Below, piece after piece: positions 1 through 11,404 of a DNA stretch of 64,000 nucleotides (position 1 is its first letter; every line of letters begins with the position of its first letter). Position numbers and translations under genes: made by a program. Origin of the DNA: Entophlyctis helioformis (Eukaryota > Chytridiomycota > Chytridiomycetes > Chytridiales > Chytriomycetaceae); contig JAHLKH010000129.1 of assembly GCA_025526915.1 (NCBI GenBank), forward strand, positions 1 through 64,000, read 5' to 3'. Under the pieces are notes generated by a model. The model did no database searches. It was not told the origin of the DNA and worked only from the letters and a program-made list of their open reading frames with translations.

Positions 1-100
1 ATCCGAGTCCATCTCGAAGCAAATGTCGCTGCGGTGTCCCATGTGCACCAATGCCACCTGCGGCAAGACCAAGTCCTTCTTTGCCGACCAGCCCATCTGA
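1..100 (+). CDS. C-terminal end of an unidentified gene (partial)
   Basis: An open frame enters from the left edge and ends at a TGA at 98-100. The visible 32 residues end in RCPMCTNATCGKTKSFFADQPI-type sequence with a CxxC pair (CPMC) and one more cysteine five residues later, so it may be the edge of a zinc-binding module. The rest of the gene lies outside the window and the family is not recognisable. The next gene starts 192 bases downstream on the same strand. Confidence 0.4.
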   Translation, partial: SESISKQMSLRCPMCTNATCGKTKSFFADQPI

Positions 101-292
101 TGCCTTGCTTGTCGCAATGAATCCCTTCAAGCTCTTGGTCAGCAGCCTGCATGGACAACCAGTGGGTGGCGCACACCAGCCAGCGTGCCACCTCGCCACC
201 TGCAAGATCTAGTCAGTCAGCAGCCGATCCTCAAAAGCTTCAGAAGCTTGGATGCCCAAGCTTTCTTGTTCACGCATCAACGCTCTTCTCAG

Positions 293-301
293 ATGGCGTC
301 C

Positions 302-335
<34 letters not shown>

Positions 336-1246
336 CGTCACCGTCGACAGCTGCTCAGGAAGCAAGAGAATACGAGATGCTTGTGCGGTCTATTGACGAG
401 CGCATAGCGAGGCTCGAACGCATAGTGTCGCCAGCCGTCGTTGCACCCAACGTCATCGTGCCCAAGGGCGATCCTTTGGCGACCGTCATTGGCGGTCTGC
501 GTGGCCACCAAAAAGCGTTCCAGAGGGCGCTGCAGGACAAGCCTGGCCTGTCTGCCTTCTTTGACCGATGTGCGTCCACCAGCGGCCATCTGCCGGCGAC
601 TTGTCGTAGCAGAGGCTAGCACGGCACGGCACGGCACTGCACTGACAGGATACATGTGGCCGAGACAGATGTCGAGGTCGAGCGGCTGCTGGTGTCGCGA
701 CAAGTGATGCCAGGCGTGCTGCCGCCAGTCGACACGGCCGTACTGCAGGAGATGGTGCTTGCCTCGGAGACGGAGCTGCTCGACGCCGCCGACGACCTCA
801 AGGACATCGAGACACTGCAGACCCACGTGGACATTCCGATCCTCAAAGGTGCGGCCTGGATCTCAGCTTGGGACGGGCAGAACGGCCGTGCCGGCCAAAC
901 AGGGGCACGACTGACTCTTGGATGGACAGATCTGCCGCAGCTGCAGGCGACGCTGGCGCAGAACGAGATGACCGAGCGCGAGTACATGGACCGCATCGGC
1001 AGGCTGTACGCGCAGTTCCAAGACACGCTGGCCGAGTACAACCATTTTGTGCGTTGCCTTGCCTTGATGCTTGGCGGGCTGGCATGCTCTGCGCTGCGGG
1101 CGATCGCTGCCGACGCTGACGCTGACGCTGTGGCACAGGTATCTGATGTGTCCGAGTTGTTTGTGCAGTTCCATCGCACGCTGTCTGACCTCGAGCAGGA
1201 GGACGAGGATGCTCGAGCATCGGCATCGACTTCTGCGTTGCAATGA
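293..1246 (+). CDS. Dynactin subunit 3 (p24)-like protein
   Basis: This looks like the p24 shoulder subunit of dynactin, the cofactor of cytoplasmic dynein. Four exons can be traced: 293-569, 669-848, 930-1048 and 1139-1246, with GT-AG introns at 570-668, 849-929 and 1049-1138. The start is the ATG before an alanine run coded by a CAG/GCA microsatellite. Family-like stretches are SIDERIARLERIV near the N-terminus, LAEYNHFV, and FVQFHRTLSDLEQ near the C-terminus, which line up with the EYN and FVQWDELLCQLE region of animal p24. The protein is about 225 residues and mostly helical; the family is about 190. The dynein intermediate chain gene lies 7 kb downstream. The family is divergent, so this is a good but not certain match. 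Confidence 0.68.
303..333 (+). repeat. (CAG)n trinucleotide run
   Basis: About ten CAG/GCA units code for the polyalanine tract just after the start codon of the dynactin p24-like gene. The length is likely to vary between strains. Confidence 0.9.
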
Positions 1247-1274
1247 ACGCTGGGGTTGCCCGCATTTTGACCAA

Positions 1275-1791
1275 ATGGATCCGGCTCGGCAACAGCGGAC
1301 AGACGTGACCTACACTTGCGCTGGTGCGTCATCTGTTTGGTGCTGCTGACAGCCTGCCTGCCAGCCAGCCGGTGTGGCCCAGTCCATTGAGCGCTGCTGC
1401 ACAGAGCCGCAAGACGCTGCTTTGCTGCTGCCCACTGCGGCGTCCGACACCTGGCTGGCTGGCTGGCTGGCCGTCCAACCCTTGTCGCTGGCTGAGCGAC
1501 CCAGACTGACAACAAAAAACAGAGTGCGGTGCAGACAACCAAATCAAGCCGCGCGAGCCTATCCGCTGCAAGGACTGCGGCTACCGCATCATGTACAAGA
1601 AGCGCACCAAGAGAAGTGCGTCTCTCCCTCTCTCTTTGCTCTGCTGCCATGCATCTGCTGCAATGCATGCCCTGCCTCTGGCATTGTCTCTGGCGTGCTC
1701 GGCTTTCTCCGCCCTTCCAGAGCCGATTCGGTTGATGCTGACCTCGACACGACGTGCGCAAACGACAGTGGTGCAGTTCGAGGCCAGATAG
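1275..1791 (+). CDS. RPB12: RNA polymerases I, II and III subunit Rpb12 (ABC10-alpha)
   Basis: Rpb12 is the small zinc-binding subunit shared by the three nuclear RNA polymerases. Three exons join in frame: 1275-1323, 1523-1615 and 1769-1791. The product has the full zinc ribbon, with [13 protein letters not shown] supplying the first two cysteines and [18 protein letters not shown] the second two, followed by the short tail VQFEAR. Length is about 54 residues, normal for the family. The last exon carries only 23 bases, and its junction rebuilds the conserved KR-x-VxFxAR ending, which supports the splice sites. The first intron holds a (CTGG)n tract. It lies 28 bases downstream of the p24-like gene on the same strand. 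Confidence 0.95.
1451..1472 (+). repeat. (CTGG)n tract in the first Rpb12 intron
   Basis: Five to six tandem CTGG/GGCT units lie between the exons of Rpb12. The same tetranucleotide recurs in introns of several other genes in the window. Confidence 0.85.
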
Positions 1792-2052
1792 GCGATCGCA
1801 TGCGGCGTGGGCCCTGGAAGCAGACGGCACGGAGCAGGCGCAATGGAAAAGAGAGAGAGCAATGCATAGGGTGGCTGCTGTTGCTCTCGCCTCTTTCCTT
1901 TGGCCGGCCTGTGTCAGCCCCATCCCAATCTATCATAATGACAACAGGACGTTTACTCGAATGCCATTCGTTTAGTGGAGAGAGTAGCTGGCAGAAGATG
2001 GCTCTGCCGTCCATGTCTTGATCGCAGTGGAAGCAGAGACAGAGGGCGATGG

Positions 2053-5000
2053 TTATGATGCTGGCACTTGCACGCCCAGCCGCTTGAGCTCTTCCTCCAT
2101 GCGCATCATCTTGCCCGTGAGCTCCTCGAGCAGCTTCTGCATCTTCATGTTGATGTTGGACAGAATGACCGGATCGACCTTTTGCATCGCGCTCGCGGAC
2201 GACAGGATGTTCATGTTGAACGCCTGGCCGCCGAGCCGTGGCTTCTCGTCGGGCTGCAGCTTGCTCGCGTGGTCGCGCAGAATGTACTGTTGCACAATCT
2301 TGGTCTTTTGGTCCAGATCGTCGCTTAGTCGGTTGATGCGGTCTGACGCGCTGCGGAGCTGTGTGCGCATCGTGGGTCAGCGCATGAGCAGTCCAACCGC
2401 ACACAACAGCGCCAAGGCGGAAAAACACGCGCACCTCGTCTTCAGCATGTCGCACTCTGCGATTGAGCGTCTCGTTCTCTTGCGCGAGTGTCAGCAGATC
2501 GCCCGTCAGCCGCTCCATCTTGTTGTTGGTGTTGGTGGCAGGTGCACTAGGATCGTGCAGGTGTGTGGTGGACGTGTTGGGCACGTGTGCTGCAGGTGCG
2601 GAAGACGTCGTCGCGCGTGGTCCTGAGCCTGCTTATCGCACCATCAAAGCAGCATGAGCCTTGCAATCCGGCTGTCCATCGCTACACGGCGCCACTGACC
2701 ATATGCCTCTGCATCTTCCTCCTTTTGCTTGCGCTCCTTCATCAGCTGCTTTTGCAGATCCTTGACCTGTTCGCCAGCCAGCCAGCCAATCCGTCAGTCA
2801 GCCAGTCAGCCAGCCAGCAACCCAGCCAGCAACCCAAGCAGCGTCATCGACAACTCAAGCGCTTACAATCTGCGTGCTTTTGCGCTCGACAATCTTCATC
2901 TCGTTCTCAGTGTCCGCAAGCTTCTTGGCCATTGTCCGATTGTCCTGCGTCAGCTTGTCTACCAGCGCCTGCAGCTCGTCAATCTTGGACCCTGTCGAGT
3001 TCTGCGCCAAGCTCAACTCGGCTTCCTGCCTCTTGAGCGTAGCCTCCAACTCGTCCAGCCGGCTCTTGAGCTGGGCCGCCTGCGCAGTCGCCTCCTCGCG
3101 CTCCTTTTCAAGCTTCGCGGCGGATCGCTTGAGACCCGTTTCGGCATGGAGCAGCTCCTCGTTGCGTGCCTTTAGCTTCTTGTTGGCATCGTCGCGCTCC
3201 TGGAGTGTCTTGGACGATCGCTCGTTGGATGCATGCGCAACTTCCAGCTCTTGCGAGAGAACGTCGTGCTTGGACTGCAGGTTTGCAATCTGCTCGGTCA
3301 GGCTCTGGATCTCTGACCGCATGTGTGTCTCGTCGGCCTTTAGTTTGTCCGCATCGGCGCTCTTGGCTGTCAGCTGTTTTGTCGCATCGGCCATCTTGGC
3401 ACTCAATGCATCGATCGCCTTGGTGTGCTCTGTCTTGGCGGTCTGCAGCTCGAGCTCGACTGCTTTGAGTCGCGCGGATGTCTTGGCAAGCTCCTCGCCC
3501 TTGGTTGCGAGATCCTTTTCAAACTTTTTGGTCGAGTCGGCCTTGTACGTGTCAAAGTCCTTGCGCGCCTTGTCAAGATCGCCAGTGAGCTTGAGCTTTT
3601 CCTTTTTGAACCGCTCCTCGATGTCGATCTTGTCCTTGGTATTCTTGGTCTCGAGATCAAGCCGGTCTTTCTTGGCCTTTTCGTCCATCTCTGCCCGTAT
3701 CTTCTTCTCCGCCGCTGCCTTGTCGGCCGAGAGCTGGTTGATCTGTTCCTGGAGGCTCTTGACCAGCATCTCGCTACTTCCTTGTTCTTGCTGGCCTGCT
3801 TCTGCATCGTCTCGACTTCCTTTTTCGTCGTCTCGAGCTTCTTCTCGACCACGGCAGTGTCTTCGCGTTGCTTGGCTGTCTGCGCCTCAAGCTCGGCAAT
3901 GCGCGCCGACGTCTGTTTCTGCAGTGTCGCCAACTGCACCGTCGAGTCTGCAAGCGACTTTTCCAAGGACGCGCGTGCATCTTTCAGTGCCGTCTGGTGC
4001 TTGCCTTCCAGCTGCTTGATCGCTGCTCGTGCTTCTCAATCTCCTTCTTGAGCTGCGTCTGCTTCTCGTCCAGCTCGGCTTGGTGCCGCAGCTTCATGGC
4101 GTCGAGGGCCGCCGTGTCAGACACCTGTGCCTTGACTTGCTGCTCGAGTGCCTGAATCTGCTGCTCAAACTTGTGCACGAGGGTCTTTCTGTCTTCCTCG
4201 GCCGTCGATCGTGAAGCCACTGACTCGGTCTCCAGTGCCGCCAAACGAGCCTCAAGGCTCTTGATCGTCTTGGCCGCCTCGGTGCCTTGCAGCGTCAGCG
4301 AGCTGATCTCCTGGGCATGCTTGTCCTTGAGTGCTTGGATGTCAGCGGCATGAGTCTCGCGCAGGGCTGAGATGGCATCTGGTGTCGCGTTGATGCTTCC
4401 TCGACCGCCTTGTTGACCGCATCAGCAGCGTTTGCACCATCCACAACACCGTCTGTTTGAGCGCCAGACATTCGATCGACACTCTCCTTAGCTGGGATTG
4501 AAGAGCCTGCACTTGTGACTCGAATGACTTGATCGACTGCTGAAGGCTGTCGACTTCGTCGGCATGCTTGCGCTTGAGATTGTCAATCTCCTGCTGCTGT
4601 GCCGCCTTGAGTTGACCCACATCGTGCGTCTGCTGTGATGCTGGCCCATCCTGCGACGCGTCCTTTGGTGGCGCTGCGAATGCTGGGATGCAGCAGCAAC
4701 GAGAGCGGCAGCGTGCTCATCTCGAAGTTGCACCGTCTCTTTCTGGTGCTTCTCTGAAAGTGTTGCAATCTCCTTGGCGTGGCTCGAAACTAGTGACGCG
4801 ACTTGCCGCTCGAGCTCTGCCACCTTGGTTATCGTCTGGGCTTGCTGATCTGCGACTTGCGTGTATGCAGTCGTCTTTTCGTCCAGCTGCTGCTTAACAC
4901 GATCAAGGCTGGATTCAAGCTCCTTGACTTGCAATGCCTTGGACTCCAACTGGCTCGTGAGACTATGAACCGTGCCCGATATCTGCTCGTGTTGCTGACG

Positions 5001-6873
5001 CTGCGTGTCCAGCAAACTCTGCTGCTGTTGCACTTTGGCGCGCAATGCCGATACTTCTTCTTGGTGTGCAGCGCTGCTATGATCGGCACTCTGCGTCTGC
5101 GTCTGCACCTGTGCCGATTTCGCATGGTCGAGCTTTGACTTGAGCTGCTGAATGTCGTCGTGGGCAGTCTTGAGTTGCGCTTCAAGCCTTGCTTGTCATT
5201 CTTGAGTTCGTTGAACTGCTCCTGCGTGATGGGCGGGTGGCTCGGCGCGTCTGGTCCGGAAACACTGACTGTTGGAGCGACCACCGCAGCAACAGCCGAC
5301 ACGCCAGCCACCGAAGCAAGCGATCCAGACTGTCCTGTTGAAGCAGAAGATGCAGCAGCTGTAGTTCGGCTCCACCAGCTGGTTGCAGAGGCGGTCGCGG
5401 TGGCTGTTGCCGCTCGCGCTCCAGCTGCTGCTTGCTGCTGAGCAGGAGCCGGGCAGTTGACGAAGCCAAAGAAAGTGTGGATGCTGTGTTTGCGGCGGGA
5501 GCGACGGTCGCAGCAGACGCCTGACCGGCAGCCTGGGTGGGAGGGTGAACAAGCGACGATCGGCTTTCAAACAGGTGCTCAGACGACGTGCTTGCAATCG
5601 TTGACGATGACTGTCCAAGCGGCATCTGCGGTTGCTGTCCATTCATCTGCGCTGCTGGTTGTCCCGATGCTGCCGACTGCTGCTGCTGCTGCTGACGCGT
5701 CCACCACGATTTGGCGGCTTGTCCTGCCCCTGCAAGGGCTGCAAGACCGCCAGTTTCGCCCGCTCCGCCGTTTCGTTTGCGCTCAGCCTCGAGGCGTCTT
5801 GACCTCCTCCATCTCAAATTTGATGACATTGACCGTTTCTTCGAGCTTCTGCTTATCGGCTCGGAGGTCCGCCTGGATCGTCTCAAGCACCTTGACCTGT
5901 GCCTGCATGATCTCCATGTTGGCCGGTGTCGCTGACCGCGTCTGTCGTGTGCTGCTTGATGTCGTCTTGCTTCAAGCGTTTGGGGATCGGTGGCAGTGTT
6001 CCGACATCTGGAGGGACAGGAACGTTGGCGCTGGCGCAGACGTCCTTGAGATGCTTCAAGAGCACGTCGCAGCGTGTTTCCAGCAGCTTCTTGTACGTCT
6101 CGCCTTGTGCAACAATGGCGTGCATGTTTTCCTTGAGAGCATCGTTCTATGTGCGTGGCCAAAGTGAGACGATCAGCCGGCCCATCCATGGCGGCACCTC
6201 ATTCAGTCAGGTACCTGGAGCTTTTGGTCGCCAAGCAGCTCGAGATCTGAGCGCATTTTGGCGTGCTCGTCCATCAGCGCTTGGAGCGCTTGCTTGTCGC
6301 GAGTCTTGTTGACAAAGGCTGGTTGTCCGCAGTGGACATGTCGGTTGACAGACCCGAACCGGCCAGAATCAGCATTGCAGACAGATGAGACGAAGGTATC
6401 GCTCAAGACATCCACGGCATTGCAGACCGACCAACAGCTTTCTTGAGCTGCTTCTCGAGGTCGGCCTTTTCCTTTGCAGCATTCTGGACAGCAGCCTTTT
6501 CCTTGTCGAAATCTGTCGCAGTCGGAGCAGGACATGTGCGGTCAGACGGCAGACAACGTTTGCTACATCCGAACACGCACGCAGCGTCAGCATACCGACC
6601 TGCGGCTAGTTTCTCAGCCTTGGCGGTGGCCTCGTTGCGCTCGGCAGTCAATTCCGCGATCTGACGATGCCAAAAGCACGAATCGCCATCCATTCTCGAC
6701 GTCAGCCAGATACCAAGAGCAAGAACGATGCAGCCGGCTGCGCCAATGCATGGCTGCACTTGGCATGCGGCTGTGGCTGCGCATACCTGCTTCGCGAGAT
6801 CCGGAGGTGGTGCATTCGCCGACGGGTCTGCCTGCTGATCAGGAGGCGCAGACGATGCGGCCTCATCCGCCAT
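2053..6873 (-). CDS. Long coiled-coil protein, golgin/CCDC186-like
   Basis: The start is the ATG at 6873 and the stop is TAA at 2053-2055. The first exons are short: the N-terminus up to DLAKQ, then IAELTAERNEATAKAEKL, then DFDKEKAAVQNAAKEKADL. Long exons rich in heptad E/K/Q/L repeats follow (about 1,300 residues in all), with a glutamine- and alanine-rich insert near 5400-5700. The last exon holds KTKIVQQYILRDHASKL and ends in a helical GKMMRMEEELKRLG segment. That ending recalls the C-terminus of the CCDC186/golgin group, but coiled coils mislead and I hold this loosely. Six or more one-base frame breaks interrupt the long exons (near 3775, 4027, 4392, 4489, 4680, 5190, perhaps 5800), although coiled-coil sequence continues across each. 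A cytoskeletal or membrane-tethering role is only a guess. Confidence 0.6.
2773..2840 (-). repeat. Degenerate (CAGC/GGCT)n tract in an intron of the coiled-coil gene
   Basis: Many tandem CAGC and CAGT tetramers lie on the plus strand, so the transcribed strand of this minus-strand gene reads GGCT/GACT. It separates two coiled-coil exons and ends near an intron boundary. Confidence 0.8.
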
Positions 6874-6948
6874 TGTTAGCCGTGTTGTCCGCCGTTTGGG
6901 AAATCACTATAATCAAAAACCAGCTTCATTCGTATTGATCCTCAGCCG

Positions 6949-8457
6949 CTATGATGACTTTGTGGTGTTGAAAGTCACCGATGTCACAGCATTGAACTTT
7001 TGGTCACACCACGGCATGCCTGGTATGCAGTTTGCGTACTTGCACCAGCCGCACGTGTTGGTGCCGTCGTAGAAGCTGTTGATCGTCAAGGCAAAGTACA
7101 CGATCAAGGACGGCAGCGCGGCCACCATGAGCGCGTACTTGCGACGCCTGTCCCATTTCCCAAAGTAGATCTTGGGCATGAACAGGATGCCAAGCAGCAG
7201 TCCTGTAATGAATCCGCCAACGTGGGCCAGATTGTCAATGTATGGCAGCGTGCCCAGAAGCAGCGAAAAGATAATGTTGAGGATCATCTTGGCAAGCTCA
7301 ATCCACGGCTGCTTGATCAGCGACCAGTTTTGTATCAGATCCAGGAGGAGACACGCCACCATCCCTTCATATAGACGTTGGATAGTGTGCATGCGTCAGA
7401 TGGTGGTAGCAGGCATGCGCAACCGAGCCGTTGCCCTTGTGGGTCTTACCATACAGAGACCCCGATGCGCCAACGCTCGGAACGCGCACATCGCTCAGAC
7501 TCGCACCAAACACGAATCCGCCGACACCAGATCCGATGTAAATGAGCGCCATTCGCCACCATCCCATGTCTTTCTCGAGCTGGAATCCAGCCTGCACTTG
7601 AAAGGACATGTTGAACAGCAAGTGAATGACGCCGCCATGCAGCAAGATGGGTGCAAAGAACCGGAACCATTGGTCCGGCCGGCCAGTTGGGAATCCGCCC
7701 CACGAACATGTGTCCAGGAGCGTGCAGACTGTGCCATTGACCTGCGATCCAATGATGCCTGCGGGGCAAAGAAACCGGACGCCAGCCGCATCAAGCCCGT
7801 GCCAGACTTCATGCACGGCACGAATCGCGCTCCCAGCGAAATGAGCGTCTGCGCCATGCCAACACGAGTCAGACCGTTGGCACTCTGGTCAATCAAAGCC
7901 ACGGCAAGGGAGACTCACGCCAGACTCGGGGCCAATCATGTAGTTGAACGGGCTCATCTGGATAACCGATCCCGTGCGCTGCCAGTTGATCACAAACGAG
8001 GCGACGAGGGCCGCAACCTGCGCAGCCGTGACGATCCCCAGAAACCACGGCGAGTGCGATTTGAGTTGCGACAGCTGCTTGCGAACAAACGGGTCGTACA
8101 GCGCGGGCAGCACTTTCTCGTTGCGCTCGTGGTCGCCATCCGTACCCCCGCGTTTGCCGCCGCCACCACCACCCTGGGGGTTGTTGAAACCGCCGGCACC
8201 GCCGGCTTGCGACCCGGGAGGGCCATGCGACACGGGAGTATCGTGCCTTGGGCGTCATTGAGCGAGTTGGTTTGCGAGACCGGGTTCGAGTAGAAGCGGT
8301 AGTCGTCGTTGATGTCGAGCTCGTAAACGGTCTCCGCCGCCGACTCGCCGCGCTCGAGGACAGGAGGCACCTGCAGTGGTGCTGTTTGCGACGCGAAGGG
8401 TGCCGGCCGTTGTTGCTGTGCTGCCGAGACCGGCTGCGGCTGGTGCCTGTTGGCCAT
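6949..8457 (-). CDS. Rhomboid-family intramembrane serine protease
   Basis: Rhomboids cut membrane proteins inside the bilayer. The N-terminal region (MANRHQPQP onwards) is low-complexity and cytosolic, with a glycine run. The rhomboid core then follows: a first membrane segment, LGARFVPC, WFRFFAPILLHGGVIHLLFN, the catalytic serine motif GASGSLYG, and the catalytic histidine in NLAHVGGF, ending in membrane helices and a cysteine-bearing tail. Both catalytic residues are present, so this looks like an active protease and not an iRhom. The layout matches fungal rhomboids with a long L1 loop. Frame is lost by one base near 7812 and near 8240, although the conserved sequence continues. An upstream ATG at 8664 would almost touch the stop of the next gene, so 8457 is preferred. 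Confidence 0.88.
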
Positions 8458-8673
8458 GTTGGTTTCAGATCCAAGAGAGGTTGCAAGAAGGGTTGTGGAT
8501 GCAGATGGCGTTGTATCGTCCGACGCCTCTGGATGCGTGCGTGCTGCCCGTTTGGACGCCGTCGTGGTGATGGTGCTGTCGACTGCCGAGGAGAGAGTTG
8601 TTGACGCGTTTCGTGCGCGTCTTGAACGCGACGCGCAAACACGGTTCTCGCAAACGGGCTTCATTGCATTCAG

Positions 8674-11246
8674 TCAAATCCAGATGAGAACTCCTTGAGG
8701 ACAGCGCCAAAGCGCATCGAGTCTTCGCTGCGGGTTGGTGCAGCTTTGGATCGATACACAGAGCGCCACACTGGTCAGTTGATGCAGTAGTCGACAGATC
8801 AAGCAAACGACAAGCACTGCCTTACTTGTCCAATGTCATACACAAACAAGGAGCCGTCGCTCGAGGCAAGCCCAACGCGTCTGCCCTCCTTGTCCCACGC
8901 AATCTTGTTGAGGGCCTTGCGGTTGGGCATGGTGTCGCTGGCCACCGGGATTTCCGAGATGGCCAGGTTGTAGAGATCAAACCGACCCGTTCCATCGACC
9001 GATGCAAACATGGCCGGGTGGACCGGAGACCATGCCACGTCAAACACATAGTCTTCTGCCTCGTCAAACGAGTGCAGGCAGGTCGCGACAGGACCGCCTG
9101 CATGCATGCCGGCCGTCTTGGCGGCGGGCTGCGTCTTCCACAGCTTGACTGTCCAGTCGACAGACGACGTGAGGAACAGGTCCTGGAAGTCCAGACTTCC
9201 GGCACCCGAGTGGAAATCGATGCCAGTGACCATGCCGTTGTGGCCGGCGTACACTGCCTGTGGGTCAATGCCCGCTTTGCTGTTGCAAGAGAGTGGTGGC
9301 ATTGTGATTGTCAGTCCACCATCAGCCGTTCATGTACCCACGATACATGCGCTGTGGCTGTACCTGCTTGCACTGTCAAAGCGGTTGGCCTGGTAGACAT
9401 TGCCCTCCTCTGTGCCGACCCAGAATGTGGACGTCTCGTTGTGATGGAACGCCATGCACGACACCGCAACCTCGTCTGTGCGCGGGTTGCTTGCATGCGT
9501 CAACTCCAAGACATCCTGCGGCTGAGCAATCATGTCCAGTTGCCACGTGCACACAACGCCGTCGGTCGAGGCCGACACCAGATTGTGCGCGTTCTGCGTG
9601 CCAATGATTGCGAGCGAGTAAACCGGATGGGAGTGGCCTGGGGAAGACAGCGACGTCTTGAGAATCGGCGTGTTCTTGGCGCGCACATCCCAGATGACAA
9701 TCTGTCCAGAATACGTGCCGCCGACAACCATGTGGTGGTGGAACGGCGAGAACTTGGCTGACATGACGTCAGACTGTGACTGCAGAACAAACTCGGGTCG
9801 GTCGGACATGTGCAGGTTCCAGACAATGACAAGGCCGTCAGGCTCGTTGATGTTGGCCGCGTTCTTGTTGTACGAGCCAAGGACCAGCTCCGGATACTGC
9901 ATCGACCAGTCCACATCTGTCAATGCGCGGTTCTTTGTGTGCTTGTCGCTGGAAAAGGCACGGATCCGCTTGATTTCGTTTGCCTCTTTGGTCTCACTGT
10001 TGCCAAGTGTCAGCTGGCTGCTAGCTGCGCGCTAAACGCCGCCCACCATGCTGCGGCCAACTTACTCTTCCTCGACAGTTGCTGTGTAGTCAACAAGAAT
10101 GTCATAGTCTTCCGTCAGGGCTCGCTCAATGACCTTGGTCGACCGATCGAAAAAGTCGATAAACGTCTCCGAAGCCAAGAGGGTCGATCGCTCTTGCTCT
10201 GAGAGTTCTGCCACTTTGGCTGTGATGCCAGCAATGCCATGCAGTATGCCAGTCAGCGCGTCTGTCGCAATGCAAGCCTCATAACATGAACGCATATTCA
10301 TGCCTTCAACTTCTTCCACTTCTTCCAGGATGGACGACTGGAGGGTCGCCTCGCGCAGAGACACTTCTCTGACGATGCGCATCTCGGCATCGGATGCCCT
10401 GCGAGCCAAGCCAAACTCTGACTTTTTGCGGCTCAGCATCGGTGGCGCGGGCTCGGCGGGCGGCATCTCCCACGCGACAGATGCAAGATCGTCTGTCTGA
10501 ACCTCTTTTGTGTACATGACCTTCTCCTGCGGCGATGACCCAGTCAGCACACGGATGGCCGTGCACAGCAGCAACAAGAACTACTTGCCTCAGGCACAAT
10601 CTCAAAGACATACGTGTCGCTTGTTGTCAGCGTGGGCTCGGTCTTGGACGTGCTAACGATGGGCCACGCTTGCGTAAATGTCATTCCAAGCAGGCAGGCA
10701 AGCAGGACAGCACGGTGAACTTACTCGCCATCGCCAGAGACGGCTGTCGTTGCCGCCGTGGCTGTCGCATTGGCCGCATCTGCGATTGTTGCCACGACAT
10801 CAACGCCACCATCGATGTCCTGTGCAACTTGACTTTGCGGCAGCACACCAGCTCGGCGGCGGCATGAGACCTGAGTGACCCCTGCGCAGCACCGATCTGC
10901 TCACGGGCTGCTCCAACGGTCGAGCGCACAGCACCCACAGGGCCGATGAGCGACTCGACAAGCTCGTCCACATCCTTGCGAGACGACGCAAACAGCGTCT
11001 GTCCAGATGGACGCAGCAAGAGGCGTGAGAGGCGGCACATTTCCAGTACGGTGCGCGGCCAGAGACTCGCACGCCTGCCGCCTTACCGTTGGGATGTGCG
11101 GTGTCTGGGTGGCAGCCGCCTGGCGCTGCTCCTTGGCTCGCCGCAGCTCTTCCAGACGCTCCTTCTTCCTGGCGATTTCTGTCCAGCGCAGGCAGAGTGT
11201 GAGTGAGGGGGCAGCTGGCAGTGCGGCCGCTGCAGAGAGGTGCAGG

Positions 11247-11281
<35 letters not shown>

Positions 11282-11353
11282 CGTCTGTCTGTCCGCCGTA
11301 CCCAGCCGCCGCTCTGCACTCGTCGACGCCGTGCCCGCCGTGCCCGTCGTCAT
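8674..11353 (-). CDS. Cytoplasmic dynein 1 intermediate chain
   Basis: This subunit holds the dynein heavy chains and binds dynactin p150 through its N-terminus. A short first exon (ATG at 11353) joins an exon starting EIARKKERLEELRRAKEQRQ, the charged N-terminal helix typical of the family. A disordered linker follows, then a WD40 propeller: YPELVLGSYNKN, DGLVIVWNLHMSDRPEF, VIWDVRAKN, HPVYSLAIIGTQNAHNLVSA, WVGTEEGNVYQANRF, VYAGHNGMVTGIDFH, DWTVKLWK, FDVAWSPVHPAMFAS. A last small exon ends FSSGFD at the stop at 8674-8676. The final repeats are those of the cytoplasmic class, not axonemal chains. The first intron contains a long (CCAG)n tract. It is divergently paired with CstF64, with 51 bases between start codons. 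Confidence 0.93.
11248..11280 (-). repeat. (CCAG)n tract in the first dynein intermediate chain intron
   Basis: Eight perfect tandem tetramers, reading CTGG on the coding strand, lie upstream of the exon that encodes EIARKKERLEEL. Confidence 0.9.
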
Positions 11354-11404
11354 GATCGTCAATGGTCGCGATTCGCTGTTGCCACGCTTGTGGAAACCTT
11401 GAGG
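11354..11404. promoter_or_regulatory. 51-base spacer between divergent start codons
   Basis: The dynein intermediate chain ATG (minus strand) and the CstF64 ATG (plus strand) face away from each other across only 51 bases. Any core promoter must be shared or overlap the other gene's 5' end. No TATA box is seen. Confidence 0.5.

Noticed and set aside
2874..4051. Long plus-strand frames rich in Leu, Ser and Phe opposite the coiled-coil gene
   Set aside because: They mirror Glu/Lys/Gln-rich heptad codons on the other strand and show no domain, signal or start context.
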